A stretch of 64,000 nt of DNA from Prorocentrum cordatum (Eukaryota > Sar > Dinophyceae > Prorocentrales > Prorocentraceae), in contig CAUYUJ010003046.1 of the NCBI GenBank assembly GCA_963575745.1, positions 18,726 through 82,725 of the forward strand, given 5' to 3'. Shown here piece by piece: positions 62,300 to 64,000 of the stretch. A model generated the notes under the pieces. It saw nothing but the letters and a program-made list of their open reading frames with translations. It made no database searches and was not told the DNA's origin. Position 1 is the first letter of the stretch. Each line of letters opens with the position of its first letter. The position numbers were made by a program, and so were the translations under genes.

Positions 62300-62412
62300 C
62301 AAAGCCAGGCACCTCTCTGATGAATCAATCGGGGGCGGCGGAAAACGCCTATGTGGCCGAGAGTTGGGCCAGAGCTCGGCCAAGCTATTGGGCCAGAGCG
62401 CGGCCTTCCGCA
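62300..62412 (+). mobile_element. Right part of composite repeat copy 4
   Basis: GCCAGGCACCTCTCTGATGA, ATCAATCGGGGGCGGCGG, then AACGCCTATGTGGCCGAGAG and GCTCGGCCAAGCTATTGG. The first part continues the block order broken at about 60516, so the gene lies between two parts of one repeat. Confidence 0.65.
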
Positions 62413-62413
62413 T

Positions 62414-62572
62414 GAAGCCCTGGTCAGCTCCCCGCCAGGCGTTTTTCCGCAATCGGGGAAACATGTGACCTTCTGAGAGTTATCGGTGAAACTCTCACCA
62501 GTTTTGAAGCCCTGGTCAGCTCCCCGCCAGGCGTTTTTCCGCAATCGGGGAAGCATGCGAGACCTTCAGAGA
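62414..62572 (+). repeat. 92-bp direct duplication
   Basis: GAAGCCCTGGTCAGCTCCCC, GCCAGGCGTTTTTCCGCAAT and CGGGGAA occur at 62414 and 62506 with few changes. Between them GAGAGTT and AACTCTC can form a small stem. Confidence 0.85.
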
Positions 62573-62689
62573 CTGGACTGGACTGGAAAAGGCCGCGCGT
62601 AGACGGCGCATCGGCAAAAGATTCGGCAATCCAGAATATACAGGGGGTTCCCTGATTACGGGCCCCCCTCGGGATGCCCAGGGATCACA

Positions 62690-63050
62690 TCTTGGACCCC
62701 TGCGGGGGCGCTGTTGGAGCGCTCTTGGGCGCTATTAGGGTCGTTTTGGGAGCCATCTCGGGTCTCTATTTGGGATTATTTCAGGTTTTCTTGGAGCCAT
62801 CTTGAGGCCTCGGAAAGCCATCGGAAGCGAAAAGACGAGAAAACAACACAAACATTAATATTTTCACTCGTACTCGAGGGATATTGGGCTCTTGGAGGGT
62901 CTCCTTGGCAGGCTCCGTGGCTACTTGGAGCTGTCCTGGGGCGGTCTTCGGGCCTGTTGGAGCATCTTGAGAACCATCTTGAGGCATGTTGGGCTATCTT
63001 GGAGTCCCTGTTGGCGCCATTTTGGGCCATCTTGGACGCTCTCACCGCCC
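62690..63050 (+). repeat. Degenerate CTTGGGGCC array
   Basis: CTTGGGCGCTATTAGGG, TTGGAGCCATCTTGAGG and GGGCCATCTTGG units with an AT-rich island (62825-62870) like the composite repeat's inner block. Confidence 0.65.
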
Positions 63051-63054
63051 GCGC

Positions 63055-63190
63055 CCCCCCCCATCCCCCGCCCAGGTCCAGGGGCGAGGGGGAGGGGGGG
63101 GGTAACCCTCCCCGAAGGGGAAGACGGGGAAAGATGGAAGAGGAAACTCGCCAGACCACCTACGCCCAGGATGGCTGGTGGGGGGGAACC
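63055..63190. repeat. Dispersed segment shared with 46350-46440
   Basis: CGCCCAGGTCCAGGGG (also near 45780), CCCCGAAGGGGAAGACGGGG, ATGGAAGAGGAAACTCGCC and CCACCTACGCCCAGGATGGC. Confidence 0.65.
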
Positions 63191-63244
63191 ATCCGTATAG
63201 TTTGCTCAAGTGGCGACCATCCTTGGCCCGTAACTGCCCATCTG

Positions 63245-64000
63245 CCAAGGCGACCCATTATTGTATGTCCCGCCGCTCGACCCGACCCGTCCCGCCCGTG
63301 AGGGTCCGCCCGCCCGACCCGACCCGTCCGCCCGCCCGCCGGACCCGTCCCGCCCGTTAGGGTACTCGCGTGCCAATTCGATGATGCATCATACTTTAAT
63401 GTCCCGCCCGCCCGACCCGACCCGACACGCCCTTCAGGGTCCGCCCGCCCGACCCGACCCGTCGCGCCCGTTAGGGTCCGCCCGCCCGACCCGTCCCGCT
63501 TGTTAGGGTACTCGCGTGCCCACTCGATGGTGCATCATTCTTTAATGTCCCGCACGCCCGACCCGACCCGTCCCGCCCGTTAGGGTCCGCCCGACCCGAC
63601 CCGACCCGTCCCGCTCGTTAGGGCTTTCGCGTGCCAACTCGATGGTGCATCATTCTTTAATGTCCCGCACGCCCGACCCGACCCGTCCCGCCCGCTAGGG
63701 TCGGGGCCGCCGGACCCGTCCCGCCCGTGAGGGCACTCGCGTGCCAATTCGATGGCGCATCATACTTTAATGTCCCGCACGCCCGACCCGACCCGACCTT
63801 TCCCGCTAGGGTCCGCCCGCCCGACCCGACCCGTCCCGCCCGTTAGGGTCCGCCCGCCCGCCGGGACCGTCTCGCCCGTTAAGGTACTCGCGTGCCAACT
63901 CGATGGTGCATCATTCTTTAATGTCCCGCCCGACCCGACCCGTCCCGCCCGTGAGGGTCCGCCCGACCCGACCCGACCCGTCCCGTCCGTTAGGGTCCGC
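63245..64000. repeat. CCCGTTAGGG minisatellite with higher-order units, runs off the end
   Basis: Short units CCGACCCGACCCGTCCCGCC and CGTTAGGGTCCGCC occur in varying number. They are punctuated by a conserved spacer TACTCGCGTGCCAACTCGAT, GGTGCATCATTCTTTAATGT at about 63394, 63540, 63655, 63765 and 63915. Spacing varies (146, 115, 110, 150), giving a higher-order array that continues past the window. Confidence 0.9.

Noticed and set aside
63245-64000. Telomere array
   Set aside because: TTAGGG appears only inside longer CCCGTTAGGGT units and is not tandem by itself; at most subtelomeric.

Overview
The window is eukaryotic, GC-rich, repeat-saturated nuclear DNA, most probably from a dinoflagellate. 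Three things point there. A degenerate copy of the dinoflagellate spliced-leader sequence (13 of its 3' bases intact, ATTTTGGCTCAAG) lies at 60516-60535, about 80 bases before a gene. The non-LTR retrotransposons have an architecture I associate with dinoflagellates. Almost no DNA is single-copy. I saw no tRNA, rRNA, operon, ribosome-binding site, CRISPR array or bacterial gene. The species cannot be named from this sequence.

Coding content is sparse and mostly broken. (1) A near-complete non-LTR retrotransposon fills 18197-24861. Its ORF1 has a RanBP2-type zinc finger and a coiled coil. Its ORF2 runs endonuclease, reverse transcriptase with YIDD, CCHC knuckle and RNase H. Both ORFs carry small frameshifts, and the element sits between two (TCC)n arrays. 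(2) A seven-bladed FG-GAP-like surface protein lies at 60615-62288, with signal peptide, Thr-rich stalk and one membrane helix; two point-mutation stops interrupt it. (3) An unrecognised, frame-broken protein with an internal duplication lies at about 16500-17790. (4) A decayed 3' part of a second retrotransposon lies at about 38540-40271. (5) The C-terminal end of a PIF1-like helicase lies at about 55900-56293, broken by an 82-bp tandem duplication.

The rest is a mosaic of short dispersed elements. At least ten families occur two to nine times within these 64 kb. Most are 150-190 bp with inverted ends: the GTCGGGC/CTACAGG family (one copy bounded by TTAA), the CAACCCGAAG family, the GTAGCGGTATC family, the CATAAACATAA family, the CAAACATGGAT family, the GGAGGCCTCGCG family and the CGCCGATGC family. 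A larger modular repeat of about 0.9 kb combines degenerate CTTGGGGCC arrays with two hairpins and an AT-rich block. It recurs at 9940-10880, 46440-47360, 47345-47790 and 59460-60515. The FG-GAP gene lies inside the last of these, between two blocks that are contiguous in the other copies.

Layout: 1-16 kb, short elements, TCC/GGA arrays and the first composite repeat; 16-25 kb, unknown gene and retrotransposon; 25-31 kb, pyrimidine and purine tracts and TIR elements; 31-36 kb, lower GC with few repeats and a 170-bp foldback; 36-44 kb, TIR elements and retrotransposon remnant; 44-50 kb, ~280-bp satellite, composite repeats and a long alternating purine-pyrimidine tract; 50-59 kb, dense TIR elements, 89-bp satellite and helicase remnant; 59-62.6 kb, FG-GAP gene nested in a composite repeat; 63.2-64 kb, a CCCGTTAGGG-rich minisatellite that runs off the end. 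Coordinates of repeat boundaries were read by eye and may be off by several bases.
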